DNA from: Prochlorococcus_E sp000760215
GTDB lineage: Bacteria > Cyanobacteriota > Cyanobacteriia > PCC-6307 > Cyanobiaceae
Strand: one strand, 5' to 3'
NCBI RefSeq assembly: GCF_047303175.1
Contig: NZ_CP138945.1
DNA length: 64,000 nucleotides
Shown: one piece after another, positions 24,771-32,419 of the stretch
Layout: the number at the start of each line of letters is the position of its first letter
Numbering within the stretch: the stretch's first letter is position 1
Translations under genes and position numbers: made by a program
Notes under the pieces: generated by a model
The model's input: the letters and a program-made list of their open reading frames with translations, nothing else
What the model was told of the DNA's origin: nothing
Database searches by the model: none

Positions 24771-26162
24771 ATCATAGATAAGACGAAATCATTTCCCCAA
24801 CTGCATCCGTCAGTAGCTTTTGTTCACCTTGGGTGTGAAAAAAATCTTGTGGATACTGAACACATGATGGGTTTACTTGATCAAGCAGGATATGCAGTTA
24901 ATTCTAATCCTTCTGATGCTTCTTTAGTAGTTGTAAATACCTGTAGTTTCATTCAAGATGCCCGCGAAGAATCCGTTCGAACATTAATAGGTTTGGCAGA
25001 TCAGGGGAAAGAACTAATTATTGCTGGATGCCTTGCGCAACATTTTCAAGATGAATTGATGCAGTCAATCCCAGAAGCAAAAGCAATTATTGGTACTGGA
25101 GATTATCAGCACATCTTAAAGGTCTTGAAAAGAATTGAGAAGGGAGAAAGAGTTAACCAAGTTTCTCAGATACCTAAATTTGTTGGGGATGAAAAGTTAC
25201 CTCGTTTTAGAGCTAAAGGTCAGGCCATTGCTTATTTAAAAATTGCTGAAGGATGCGATTATCGTTGTGCTTTTTGCATTATTCCAAAATTAAGAGGAAA
25301 TCAACGAAGCCGTTCAATTGAATCAATTGTCTTTGAAGCGAATGAATTAGCCAAAAATGGTGTAAAAGAATTAATTTTAATTAGCCAAATTTCTACTAAT
25401 TATGGAATTGATATTTATGGATTTCCTGCTCTAGGTAATTTATTAAGAGCTCTTGGAGAGGTTGATATCCCTTGGATTCGAGTTCACTATGCATACCCTA
25501 CAGGGATCACATCTGAATTGATCCAGGTTTTTAAAGAAGTACCTAACTTACTGCCCTATCTTGATTTGCCTTTGCAACATAGCCATCCAGATGTACTCAG
25601 AGCAATGAATCGACCGTGGCAGGCTGATCTTAATTCTTCTTTATTAGATAGCATTAGAGACCAATTGCCTGATGCTGTATTTAGAACATCTTTTATTGTG
25701 GGCTTCCCTGGCGAGACGGAATCTGAATTTGATCATCTTGTTTCTTTTGTTGAAAATCAGGAATTTGATCATGTTGGTGTCTTTACATTTTCCTTGGAGG
25801 AGGGAACGAAGGCTTCATCTTTAGATAATCAAGTTCCTTTGGACGTTGCGCAATCACGCAAAGATAAAATAATTTCCATTCAGCAACCTATTGCGGCTCG
25901 AAAAAATCGAAATTCCATTGGAAGGACTCTGGATGTATTAATTGAGAAAGAAGATTTAGAAACAGGAGAAATATTGGGTAGATGTTATCGCTTTGCTCCA
26001 GAAGTTGATGGATCAGTGAGATTGCAAGGAGATAGTTCCGACAAGAGTTTCATTCCTGGAAGCATGGTTCCAGCATTAATTACTGGTTCTGATTTATATG
26101 ATTTGACAGGAAGAGTTATTGGAGCTAAGGAAATGGTTTTGTCTGCAAGAACTAAACTTTAG
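24771..26162 (+). CDS. rimO: Ribosomal protein S12 methylthiotransferase (start codon abnormal)
   Basis: RimO adds a methylthio group to an aspartate of ribosomal protein S12 using two iron-sulfur clusters. The first cluster domain shows HLGCEKN, VVNTCSF and IIAGCLAQ. The radical SAM motif is EGCDYRCAFCIIP, and a C-terminal TRAM domain follows. From ATC at 24771 the length would be 463 residues, normal for RimO. The frame is open from the TAA at 24768 but holds no ATG, GTG or TTG before a GTG at 24849, which lies after the essential Cys of HLGCEKN. An AAAAGG site ends 6 bases before the ATC. Either initiation is non-standard or the 5' end is frameshifted. Confidence 0.88.
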   Translation: MIDKTKSFPQLHPSVAFVHLGCEKNLVDTEHMMGLLDQAGYAVNSNPSDASLVVVNTCSFIQDAREESVRTLIGLADQGKELIIAGCLAQHFQDELMQSIPEAKAIIGTGDYQHILKVLKRIEKGERVNQVSQIPKFVGDEKLPRFRAKGQAIAYLKIAEGCDYRCAFCIIPKLRGNQRSRSIESIVFEANELAKNGVKELILISQISTNYGIDIYGFPALGNLLRALGEVDIPWIRVHYAYPTGITSELIQVFKEVPNLLPYLDLPLQHSHPDVLRAMNRPWQADLNSSLLDSIRDQLPDAVFRTSFIVGFPGETESEFDHLVSFVENQEFDHVGVFTFSLEEGTKASSLDNQVPLDVAQSRKDKIISIQQPIAARKNRNSIGRTLDVLIEKEDLETGEILGRCYRFAPEVDGSVRLQGDSSDKSFIPGSMVPALITGSDLYDLTGRVIGAKEMVLSARTKL

Positions 26163-26165
26163 ATA

Positions 26166-26189
26166 AATAAAAAGAATATTCCTTTTATT
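26166..26189. terminator. AT-rich inverted repeat between rimO and petL (possible bidirectional terminator)
   Basis: Two 12-base arms, complementary except for one A/C mismatch and with no loop bases, lie 4 bases past the rimO stop. The outer parts are A- and T-rich. It could end transcription from either side, but the stem is weak. Confidence 0.3.
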
Positions 26190-26254
26190 TTCCCTCAATA
26201 TATTTTGTAGCAACTTATCTTTGCATTGAATTTCAATTGGCTTTTTAAAGATAA

Positions 26255-26347
26255 TTAGATTAGCTTTATTGCTTTTAAGACTTTATTGATACCAAACGCT
26301 GCACCAAGACCGATTCCAACTAGCGCAAAATAAAATAAAACTCCCAT
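26255..26347 (-). CDS. petL: Cytochrome b6-f complex subunit PetL (30 residues)
   Basis: This tiny frame encodes one membrane helix (LFYFALVGIGLGAAFGI) followed by a short basic end, VLKAIKLI. The ending matches the (A/S)IKLI terminus of known cyanobacterial PetL, and the length of about 30 residues is right. PetL stabilises the cytochrome b6-f dimer in the thylakoid. The start complement is CAT at 26345-26347. The gene is convergent with rimO. The assignment rests on a short sequence but fits well in length, helix and C-terminus. Confidence 0.75.
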   Translation of the reverse strand: MGVLFYFALVGIGLGAAFGINKVLKAIKLI

Positions 26348-26421
26348 TAGCAAAAATCAATTTGTACTTATTAGAACAGATCTAGGTCCCTTTTGTGCCA
26401 AAACTATTTAGCTTTTGAAAT

Positions 26422-26823
26422 TTAATCTTGTATGTAAGGCTTCCCATGGATTAGGCAATACTCAGCCTTTTGTAGTTCTCTGCCAAGATAAAGAGCATGA
26501 TCAAGCTTGGAAAGTGGTAATGGTCCCTCCCCTTCAGTTATTTTAATTCCCAGTTCTTTTGCGGTTTTCCCTTTAAATATTTGAACAGGGTATCTTTCGT
26601 TCCCATTACTGCAGCTAATTACTTTTCCAGTTGTGGGGTCTGTTGCTCTTCCTGTGTCATCAATATTATTGCTGAAATGCTTAACTACTAATTCCTTTGT
26701 TTTTTCGTCTACGATGATTAAAAAATACCCATTTGGATCGAGTGCAATATTCCTTCCAGAATATTTTTCGTCGATATCTTTGATCAGTTTTTCTGTATTT
26801 GTTTTGGAAAACTTTGTGCCCAT
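26422..26823 (-). CDS. DUF4346 family protein
   Basis: The 133-residue soluble protein matches the cyanobacterial DUF4346 pattern: NIALDPNGYFLIIVD, DPTTGKVISC, GKTAKELGIKI, LDHALYLGRELQKAEY and the ending GKPYIQD. The family is conserved in photosynthetic organisms and has distant links to pterin-dependent proteins, but no reaction is known. No membrane span or metal cluster is seen. It is the gene upstream of petL on the minus strand, with a 74-base gap. Confidence 0.75.
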   Translation of the reverse strand: MGTKFSKTNTEKLIKDIDEKYSGRNIALDPNGYFLIIVDEKTKELVVKHFSNNIDDTGRATDPTTGKVISCSNGNERYPVQIFKGKTAKELGIKITEGEGPLPLSKLDHALYLGRELQKAEYCLIHGKPYIQD

Positions 26824-26909
26824 ATCTTTAAATTACAAATTAGGTCATATTTATACAAGTAAAGCTATCAAAAAGAAATAATTTGATTAAAGCTTATAGG
26901 AGGTTAAAT

Positions 26910-27029
26910 ATTATTAAGTATATCTATCAAGATCTTGAAAAATTATTGGCATACGGAATTGTAGAATTGAAGGAAATTAATACTGTCTTTTCATATAAGA
27001 ACTTATTTTTATTGCAAAATCAATCATGA
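26910..27029 (+). CDS. Possible small upstream ORF with ATT start (weak)
   Basis: A full AGGAGG site (26898-26903) is followed six bases later by ATT and an open frame of 39 codons ending in TGA at 27027-27029. The stop overlaps the next ATG as ATGA, the usual geometry of coupled genes. The peptide (QDLEKLLAYGIVELKEI, YKNLFLL) is unremarkable. A TTG at 26883 in the same frame is an alternative start. It may be a real small gene, a leader, or chance. Confidence 0.25.
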   Translation: MIKYIYQDLEKLLAYGIVELKEINTVFSYKNLFLLQNQS

Positions 27030-27160
27030 AATTTATAGGCCATTGTCCGAAATGTATTAACTGGTTTTCAATTCAAACTTTTTTACCTTTTATCACTATT
27101 AATCCTAAAGAACAATTTTGTAAATACTGTGGATCAAAGCTTGAGTTGAAAAGATGGTAG
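27026..27160 (+). CDS. Small zinc-ribbon protein (44 residues)
   Basis: This short frame encodes 44 residues with two CxxC knuckles, HCPKC near the N-terminus and FCKYCGSKLE near the C-terminus, separated by a hydrophobic stretch (INWFSIQTFLPFITI). The spacing is typical of a structural zinc ribbon. Its ATG overlaps the stop of a possible upstream ORF. I do not know a named family. The paired cysteines make it more than a random frame, but expression is unproven. Confidence 0.55.
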   Translation: MKFIGHCPKCINWFSIQTFLPFITINPKEQFCKYCGSKLELKRW

Positions 27161-27168
27161 GGAAAGAT

Positions 27169-27384
27169 CTATCTTGAAATTATATTTTTAAGAAATATTA
27201 GCAAAAGAAAATTTATAATAATAAATGAAATGTAAACAATTCTTGGGTTTTTTAACCCTTTTGGAGCTGTAAGTTCAATTCCAAATATACTAAATAATGT
27301 TTGCTTATCATCGTTATCGTAAGATAATAGACCTTTCGTTGAATCGTCTTCTTTTATCTTATCTTGAGTTTTATTATCTTCCAT
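27169..27384 (-). CDS. Hypothetical single-span membrane protein
   Basis: From the ATG at 27384 the product has 71 residues: an acidic N-terminal half (MEDNKTQDKIKEDDS), a middle segment FSIFGIELTAPKGLKNPRIVY, and one C-terminal membrane helix (IIINFLLLIFL). A longer frame from 27453 would overlap the upstream gene and adds a less plausible N-terminus. I do not recognise the family. It probably shares a transcript with the COG3146 gene upstream. Confidence 0.55.
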   Translation of the reverse strand: MEDNKTQDKIKEDDSTKGLLSYDNDDKQTLFSIFGIELTAPKGLKNPRIVYISFIIINFLLLIFLKNIISR

Positions 27385-27418
27385 AGACTTGATATTTTTA
27401 ACATTATAAATCCAACTA

Positions 27419-28579
27419 TTAATGCTTAAAGGGAAGTTCATTATTTGATGCAATTATTGATTCTTTCATTAGTTGATTGGCTTCTGGTAATAATGAGTTC
27501 ATTATACTATCTAATCTTTTGTCATACCACCTATGTAGACTAAATCTTTGAGAAGCCTGGAAACCTCTCCTGAATTTATGATTCCCTCCTGCGCCTGGAT
27601 CAAATCTTTTGATACCTTTTTCTATTGCCCATGAAATAGGAGAGTAGTAGCAAAGCTCAAAATGAAGATTCTGAATCTCTTCTTTGCATCCCCAATACCT
27701 TCCCCATAATATTGTCCAATCAGTTATACATAGAGACATTGCAATAGGCTTCTTAGGATCATCTTTATAAGCATTGAATAATACTACTTTGCTTTTTAAA
27801 TCGTTATCGGATAATTCTTCAAAGAATTTGCTTGTTAAATATTTACTTCCCCATTCCCCCCACTTTAAACAATGATTCGCGTAAAAGTTGTGCATAATCC
27901 TCATCGTTTTTAAATCAATTTCTTTCCCATTCAAAACGGATATTTTAATATTATTATTTTTTATCGATTTTCTTTCTCTCTTAATATTTCTTCTTTGGTT
28001 GGAGTTGAACCTGGCTAGGTAATCATCAAAACTTTTTTCTCCTATTGATTTCCACTCGGTTTGAGTATTTATCCAACAAGACCACTCTGCTACTTCCCCA
28101 TACTCCATCCATCGTTGGTCTACATATAGAAAGTTGCAGCTTAAGATTCCGTTTTTCTCTGCAAATTTATCTATATTTTCCATAATGATTTTAGTGATTT
28201 CTTTTTTATCTTTGTCATCTGCAATGAAAAATCTATAACCTTCTATAGGACTTAATGGGCTCATACCTATTAGCTTGGGATAATATTTCAAGCCAAGTTG
28301 GGCCGATAACCTTACAATCGACTGGTCAAAAATAAATTCTCCATAGCTGTGATTTTTTAAATAAAGGGGTGCTAAAGCTATTAATTTACCTTTTTCCCAG
28401 AGTGTTAAATGTAATGGAATCCACCCATATTTTGCTGAGATGCTATCAGATTTTTCTAATGCATGAAGCCATTTCCATTGATAAAAAGGAATTATGTCTT
28501 TACCTAAAATACCATCCCATTGTTGTTCTGAAACTTCTTCAATTGAGTGATGCCAGGATGGAGTTATTAGTGATTTCAA
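27419..28579 (-). CDS. COG3146/DUF482 acyltransferase-like protein (GNAT/FemAB fold)
   Basis: The 386-residue soluble protein matches the family once labelled peptidoglycan biosynthesis protein. Key segments are PFYQWKWLHALEKS near the N-terminus, RNIKRERKSI in the middle, LWGRYWGC, FELCYYSPISWAIEKGI and PGAGGNHKFRRGFQ toward the end. The fold is that of GNAT-type acyl or aminoacyl transferases, but no substrate has been established. It overlaps the RibD_C gene upstream by four bases, suggesting coupled translation. Confidence 0.85.
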   Translation of the reverse strand: MKSLITPSWHHSIEEVSEQQWDGILGKDIIPFYQWKWLHALEKSDSISAKYGWIPLHLTLWEKGKLIALAPLYLKNHSYGEFIFDQSIVRLSAQLGLKYYPKLIGMSPLSPIEGYRFFIADDKDKKEITKIIMENIDKFAEKNGILSCNFLYVDQRWMEYGEVAEWSCWINTQTEWKSIGEKSFDDYLARFNSNQRRNIKRERKSIKNNNIKISVLNGKEIDLKTMRIMHNFYANHCLKWGEWGSKYLTSKFFEELSDNDLKSKVVLFNAYKDDPKKPIAMSLCITDWTILWGRYWGCKEEIQNLHFELCYYSPISWAIEKGIKRFDPGAGGNHKFRRGFQASQRFSLHRWYDKRLDSIMNSLLPEANQLMKESIIASNNELPFKH

Positions 28580-29247
28580 AATCTATTTCTTATGTATGAA
28601 AGCATGACTTCATTTGCTCCTAGATCCTTTATGTCTTTTAATTTCCATGCTTCAGCTTGTGTTAATTGCACAGGTAAGTTATTTATTGCTGTATGGGTCC
28701 ATGTGTATTTACCAGCAAGAATTTTAGGTGAAAATGTTAGCTGTAATTCATCAATCCTATCCTCTAATAATAAAGATGAAATTAGTTTCATTCCACCTAG
28801 TAAAACTATTTTTGAAATACCTTCATTATAGATTTTATTCAAAGTTTGCGTCCACTTTTCTTCCATAATTAAATGCCGATCAAAACCTGATTGTATTAAT
28901 CTGTGATTTTTGTTGGGAGTTAATATCCATTTGGATATTGGTTGTTTAAAGAAAGCCCAATCTTCAGAAAATGCTGCTTTTTGGCTGACTATTATAGAAA
29001 TTGGTTGCGAAGAACGTTTCTCATGACCCCTTTGATTGATTAATTTTTGATTGTGAATCAAGCATGTACTTTCATGTGCGTTTAGGGTCCCACTTCCCAT
29101 TAACGTCGCATCACTCCAGCTTAAGGCCTTTTCTAAAGCTTCTCTATCCCCCTTGCCTCCTATATTGGCTTTGCCGCCTGAGGAAAGAGCAATCCTTCCG
29201 TCTAAGCTCATTGCTAGTACTAGACGAACTGTAGGCAAGTAGAGCAA
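28576..29247 (-). CDS. RibD C-terminal (riboflavin reductase) domain protein
   Basis: The 223-residue protein consists only of the dihydrofolate-reductase-like RibD_C domain, with no deaminase domain. Motifs include LAMSLDGRIAL, LMGSGTLNAH and ISKIVLLGGMKLISSLL. Such proteins reduce the ribosyl group of the riboflavin intermediate or act as pteridine reductases. It lies between a PTPS-like gene and COG3146, so a pterin role is as plausible as riboflavin. The start is a TTG at 29247 and is uncertain by a few codons. Confidence 0.82.
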   Translation of the reverse strand: MLYLPTVRLVLAMSLDGRIALSSGGKANIGGKGDREALEKALSWSDATLMGSGTLNAHESTCLIHNQKLINQRGHEKRSSQPISIIVSQKAAFSEDWAFFKQPISKWILTPNKNHRLIQSGFDRHLIMEEKWTQTLNKIYNEGISKIVLLGGMKLISSLLLEDRIDELQLTFSPKILAGKYTWTHTAINNLPVQLTQAEAWKLKDIKDLGANEVMLSYIRNRF

Positions 29248-29250
29248 TCT

Positions 29251-30177
29251 TTAAATAGAAGTATCTTTCTTAATCAAGTTACTTGAGTCAGAATAAATCT
29301 CTGCAGCATTGTTCGGGCTTTCTTGTAGACGAACTTTATGAAGGCTTGCACCGATTTCTTGAATTGGATATTTTAATTTATCTGATATATGAAGAGCAAT
29401 ATTTTCTGCTGTAGGAACACAATTGGAGAAGTGTTTGATGTCTTTATTTAAGAAAGTATGATCAAAAGGCTCTACAACTAAATCTTCAACTAATTGTTGA
29501 AGTGATCCAAGATCACAAATCATTCCTGTTCTAGAATTAATATTTCCTTTTACAGTTATTTCAACAAGATAGTTATGACCATGACCATTGGTTCTCGCAC
29601 ATTTCCCATATATTGCTTCATTTTCCGCTTGAGATAGCTCTTCCCTTGCCAATCTATGGGCTGCCGCAAAGTGACTTTTAATTGTTATGTAAGCTTCCAT
29701 ATTATTGCCTAAATAATCGGCCCAGAGATTTTGATTTTCATATAATCTTAGCGATTTTAGTGGTATGTCAGATTCTAACCTGGACCATATCACACGTGTT
29801 AAAGCCTCTGTTGTAGGTAGGCAGCCGTTAGCTTTGGATATGTCAAATTCTGGCCATGTTTCATTAAGGAATCGAAAGTCCAGTTGATTAGTGACTTTCT
29901 CTTTAATTGCGTGCTTTATTTCTGAAAGATTTAAAACCATTCCATCTGCATTTAATGTTCCTTCCATTGAGACAATTAATTCGTAATTGTGACCATGGCC
30001 AGGAGCGATTGCACATGCACCAAAGTGTTTTGAATTATCATCAGTTGATAACTCTGGCAGCCAATATCGATGACTTGCACTAAATAATGCTCGCCTTGTG
30101 ATCACACAGGTCCGTCCTTGCCCGTGTTTGTGCTCAGATGTGATTGTATTCATAGTATTTTCAATCACTGGCACCAT
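29251..30177 (-). CDS. Tandem PTPS/QueD-type protein (two 6-pyruvoyl-tetrahydropterin synthase domains)
   Basis: The 308 residues hold two PTPS-type domains in one chain. Domain 1 (about 22-160) has zinc ligands His36, His61 and His63 (SASHRYWL, GHGHNY), Cys55 and Glu147. Domain 2 (about 161-300) has His174, His199, His201, Cys193 and Glu286. Domain 2 keeps the catalytic Asp-His pair (FDHTFLN, 239-240), while in domain 1 the His is replaced by Phe (LDFRFLN, 100-101). Ordinary QueD/PTPS proteins are single domains of 120-150 residues. Likely substrate is dihydroneopterin triphosphate; the product could be a queuosine precursor or a pterin. It heads the RibD_C operon and is divergent from aroK. 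Confidence 0.88.
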   Translation of the reverse strand: MVPVIENTMNTITSEHKHGQGRTCVITRRALFSASHRYWLPELSTDDNSKHFGACAIAPGHGHNYELIVSMEGTLNADGMVLNLSEIKHAIKEKVTNQLDFRFLNETWPEFDISKANGCLPTTEALTRVIWSRLESDIPLKSLRLYENQNLWADYLGNNMEAYITIKSHFAAAHRLAREELSQAENEAIYGKCARTNGHGHNYLVEITVKGNINSRTGMICDLGSLQQLVEDLVVEPFDHTFLNKDIKHFSNCVPTAENIALHISDKLKYPIQEIGASLHKVRLQESPNNAAEIYSDSSNLIKKDTSI

Positions 30178-30206
30178 TTTAATTTGTTCTACGTTTTTTT
30201 GTTTGT

Positions 30207-30785
30207 ATGACCAATTTGAACACTGTGAACTCGTTACGCAACATATTAGGAGGTCGTAATCTTTATCTTGTAGGAATTATGGGTTCAGGCAAGTCCAGCA
30301 CAGGTCCACATCTTGCAAAAGCTCTGGAATATAAATTTGTTGATCAGGATAAATTGATTGAGGAAGTTGCAAAATTATCTATTCCTGAAATTTTTGATCA
30401 AGACGGTGAAAGTGGTTTTAGAGAGCTTGAAGCTCAAGTTTTAAAAGAAATTGGCAAGAGACATTCATTAGTTGTTGCCACAGGAGGAGGGGTCGTTTTA
30501 CGAAGTCACAATTGGGGTATTCTTCATCAAGGGATAGTTATTTGGATCTCTCCATCACGGGATCGTCTTATTGCAAGGTTGGAATCTGATCAAACCAAGC
30601 GACCTTTGCTTACAAATAGAGATCCTATAGCTGCGCTTGACTCGTTAATAAAGGAACGCCAACCTTTTTATGCTGAATCTGATTTGTACATATCCGTAGC
30701 CAACGAAACCGCTGAAGAAGTTGCTTTGGATATTTGTAATAAGTTACCTGCAATACTTACTAGCCCGGAGGAGTTAGACGTATAG
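30207..30785 (+). CDS. aroK: Shikimate kinase
   Basis: AroK phosphorylates shikimate on the way to aromatic amino acids. The 192-residue protein has Walker A GIMGSGKSS, the shikimate-binding pair in FVDQDKLIEE and SGFRELEAQVL, and the VVATGGGVVLR loop. The lid arginine region is SDQTKRPLL. The start is an ATG at 30207, divergent from the PTPS gene across a 29-base gap. The end overlaps by 26 bases with the end of the convergent CRR7-like gene. Confidence 0.95.
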   Translation: MTNLNTVNSLRNILGGRNLYLVGIMGSGKSSTGPHLAKALEYKFVDQDKLIEEVAKLSIPEIFDQDGESGFRELEAQVLKEIGKRHSLVVATGGGVVLRSHNWGILHQGIVIWISPSRDRLIARLESDQTKRPLLTNRDPIAALDSLIKERQPFYAESDLYISVANETAEEVALDICNKLPAILTSPEELDV

Positions 30786-31020
30786 CAAACCATTGCACAG
30801 TAAATCCAGGCTTAATTTCCAGATCACATGCAGTATCTAATAATCTTTTGGCAGCTTCTTGCTTAGATGCTTCATTCAGTAAATCTTTTGGTATTGCTTC
30901 TAATTTGTTAAGCCAATTCTCTAGCCATTTTAGTGTTTCTTCGGATGTTAAATATTGCTCATCTTTGTTTGGTTCCATAACTACATAATTTTCATTATCA
31001 CGTATTAGGGGATTAGACAT
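30760..31020 (-). CDS. CRR7-like protein (chlororespiratory reduction 7 family, probable)
   Basis: The 86-residue soluble protein has the pattern I associate with CRR7 proteins of cyanobacteria and plastids: NYVVMEPNKDEQYLTSEETL, LPKDL-like IPKDLL, AAKRLLDTACDLEI and a conserved ending PGFTVQWFAIRL. CRR7 is needed for assembly or stability of the plastid NDH complex. This fits the other NDH genes in the window (ndhO, ndhM, ndhF). The identification is from memory of the family and should be confirmed by a profile search. Confidence 0.5.
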   Translation of the reverse strand: MSNPLIRDNENYVVMEPNKDEQYLTSEETLKWLENWLNKLEAIPKDLLNEASKQEAAKRLLDTACDLEIKPGFTVQWFAIRLTPPG

Positions 31021-31032
31021 ATTTTCAGTGGT

Positions 31033-31758
31033 TTATAAAGTCGCAGGATCTGTTGCCATAAGCATATCTTCTAGTTGGTCTCTCCACTCAAATAACGTTT
31101 CTAATTTTGGATTGTCATTGAAACCTGGACAACCTTTGCCATGAAGCTGCTCACCTGATGAGACTGGGAAGCGAAGTAAGGATAATTGAGCGCCTACTGC
31201 TATATCAGCAATGCTTAGGGAATCTCCAATTAACCATTTATTAGATGAAACTAAATTTGATAATTGCTCAAGGTTGTTTAGCAGTTCCTTGCTTTCATCT
31301 TGATTGATTACTTCTGCCACCCCACTGATTAACTCACAAGGAAGTTTGTTTACAAACTCTTTAAATGGTTTTGGAAAATCTTCAGGTAAAAGGGCTACTC
31401 GAAGAGATGAGTCTAATGCAGCTGCTTTGATTAATTCTCTTCGTACAGATTTGGCCAACCTAGTATCTGCCCAATCTTCAATTAGATGAGACATCGCCAA
31501 TTCTTCAGTGTGAGAAGGTAATAGTTGAGGATCCTTTGTGATAGTTTCTAGATATTTAATAATTGCACTAGAGTCAGAAAGAATTGTTTCACCATCTTTT
31601 AAAACTGGAACTTGCCTTTGTCCAGAAACTTTGAAAACATCCACTTGTCCTATGCCTGGAGAGATTTCAACGGTTCTGTAGCTTAGTTGCTTGGCATTTA
31701 GAACCATTCGCACTTTCAGGCAAAAGGGGGAATGCTGAAACTGATAGAGTTCTAACAT
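31033..31758 (-). CDS. Glutathione S-transferase family protein
   Basis: The 241-residue protein has a thioredoxin-fold N-terminal domain (LYQFQHSPFCLKVRMVL, with the SPFC active-site motif and RQVPVLKDGE containing the cis-proline) and an all-helical C-terminal domain from about residue 90. DSSAIIKYLE is the glutathione gamma-glutamyl site. The helical domain contains WLIGDSLSIADIAV, the usual capping motif. Substrate is unknown; zeta-, omega- or stringent-starvation-type functions are all possible. It lies just upstream of the CRR7-like gene, 12 bases away. Confidence 0.9.
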   Translation of the reverse strand: MLELYQFQHSPFCLKVRMVLNAKQLSYRTVEISPGIGQVDVFKVSGQRQVPVLKDGETILSDSSAIIKYLETITKDPQLLPSHTEELAMSHLIEDWADTRLAKSVRRELIKAAALDSSLRVALLPEDFPKPFKEFVNKLPCELISGVAEVINQDESKELLNNLEQLSNLVSSNKWLIGDSLSIADIAVGAQLSLLRFPVSSGEQLHGKGCPGFNDNPKLETLFEWRDQLEDMLMATDPATL

Positions 31759-31817
31759 GAAGATTTAGAGTCAAAGATGGTAAGACTGGCTATTAAGGAT
31801 ATGAAAGAGTAATAGCA

Positions 31818-32024
31818 ATGGGCGAGTTTTTTTCGAATGTTTCTAGATATCCCAAATATCTCATAACAATTGTTCTTGGTGTCTTTGCTGCTTCTTTTGG
31901 TCCATTAGTTAGTAGGAGCAAGAACCCTATTACAGCGGTAGCTCTTATAGGGGCTTTAATCAGTGGTTTGCTTACTTTGTCTTTTATTGTCAGGGGTATG
32001 GTGCTTCCGTCATCTTTACATTAG
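31818..32024 (+). CDS. ycf33: Ycf33/DUF751 small membrane protein
   Basis: The 68-residue protein has two hydrophobic helices (about 14-30, YLITIVLGVFAASFGP, and 40-62, VALIGALISGLLTLSFI). The N-terminal pattern FFSNVSRYPKYL is typical of the Ycf33/DUF751 family, conserved in cyanobacteria and red-lineage plastids. Its function is not well defined. The rbfA ATG follows its stop after two bases, which places it in the rbfA-nagZ-hemD run. Confidence 0.75.
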   Translation: MGEFFSNVSRYPKYLITIVLGVFAASFGPLVSRSKNPITAVALIGALISGLLTLSFIVRGMVLPSSLH

Positions 32025-32026
32025 TT

Positions 32027-32419
32027 ATGGCTCAAAGTCGACGAGTTGAGAAAGTGGCTGCACTCATTCGAAAGGAGATGAGTCAGCTTTTACTAAATGG
32101 ACTAAGAGATCAGAGAGTACACTCCACAATGATTACTATTACTGATGTTGAGGTCTCGGGAGACCTCCAACATTGCAAGATTTTTGTAAGCATTTTTGGT
32201 GACCCAGGCAAAATAGATGCAGTCTTTTCTGCCTTAGAGGCATCTCAAGTCTTTTTAAAGGGTGAATTGGGCCGAAGATTAGAAATGAGACGAGCTCCTG
32301 AAATTATTTTCAAATTAGACCGTGGAATGGAAAAAGGTAATTCTGTTCTTGATCTCTTAGGTAAATTAGACGAAGAAAGAAAAACAAAAAATCAGAATAT
32401 GGTTGAATTTCAAGATTGA
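32027..32419 (+). CDS. rbfA: Ribosome-binding factor A
   Basis: RbfA helps mature the 5' end of 16S rRNA in the small ribosomal subunit. The 130-residue single KH-type domain is recognisable from RRVEKVAALIRKEMSQLL at the N-terminus, ITDVEVSGDLQHCKIFVS and RRAPEIIFKLDRGME, all canonical. The ATG follows ycf33 by two bases, and the stop overlaps the TTG start of nagZ. Confidence 0.96.
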   Translation: MAQSRRVEKVAALIRKEMSQLLLNGLRDQRVHSTMITITDVEVSGDLQHCKIFVSIFGDPGKIDAVFSALEASQVFLKGELGRRLEMRRAPEIIFKLDRGMEKGNSVLDLLGKLDEERKTKNQNMVEFQD

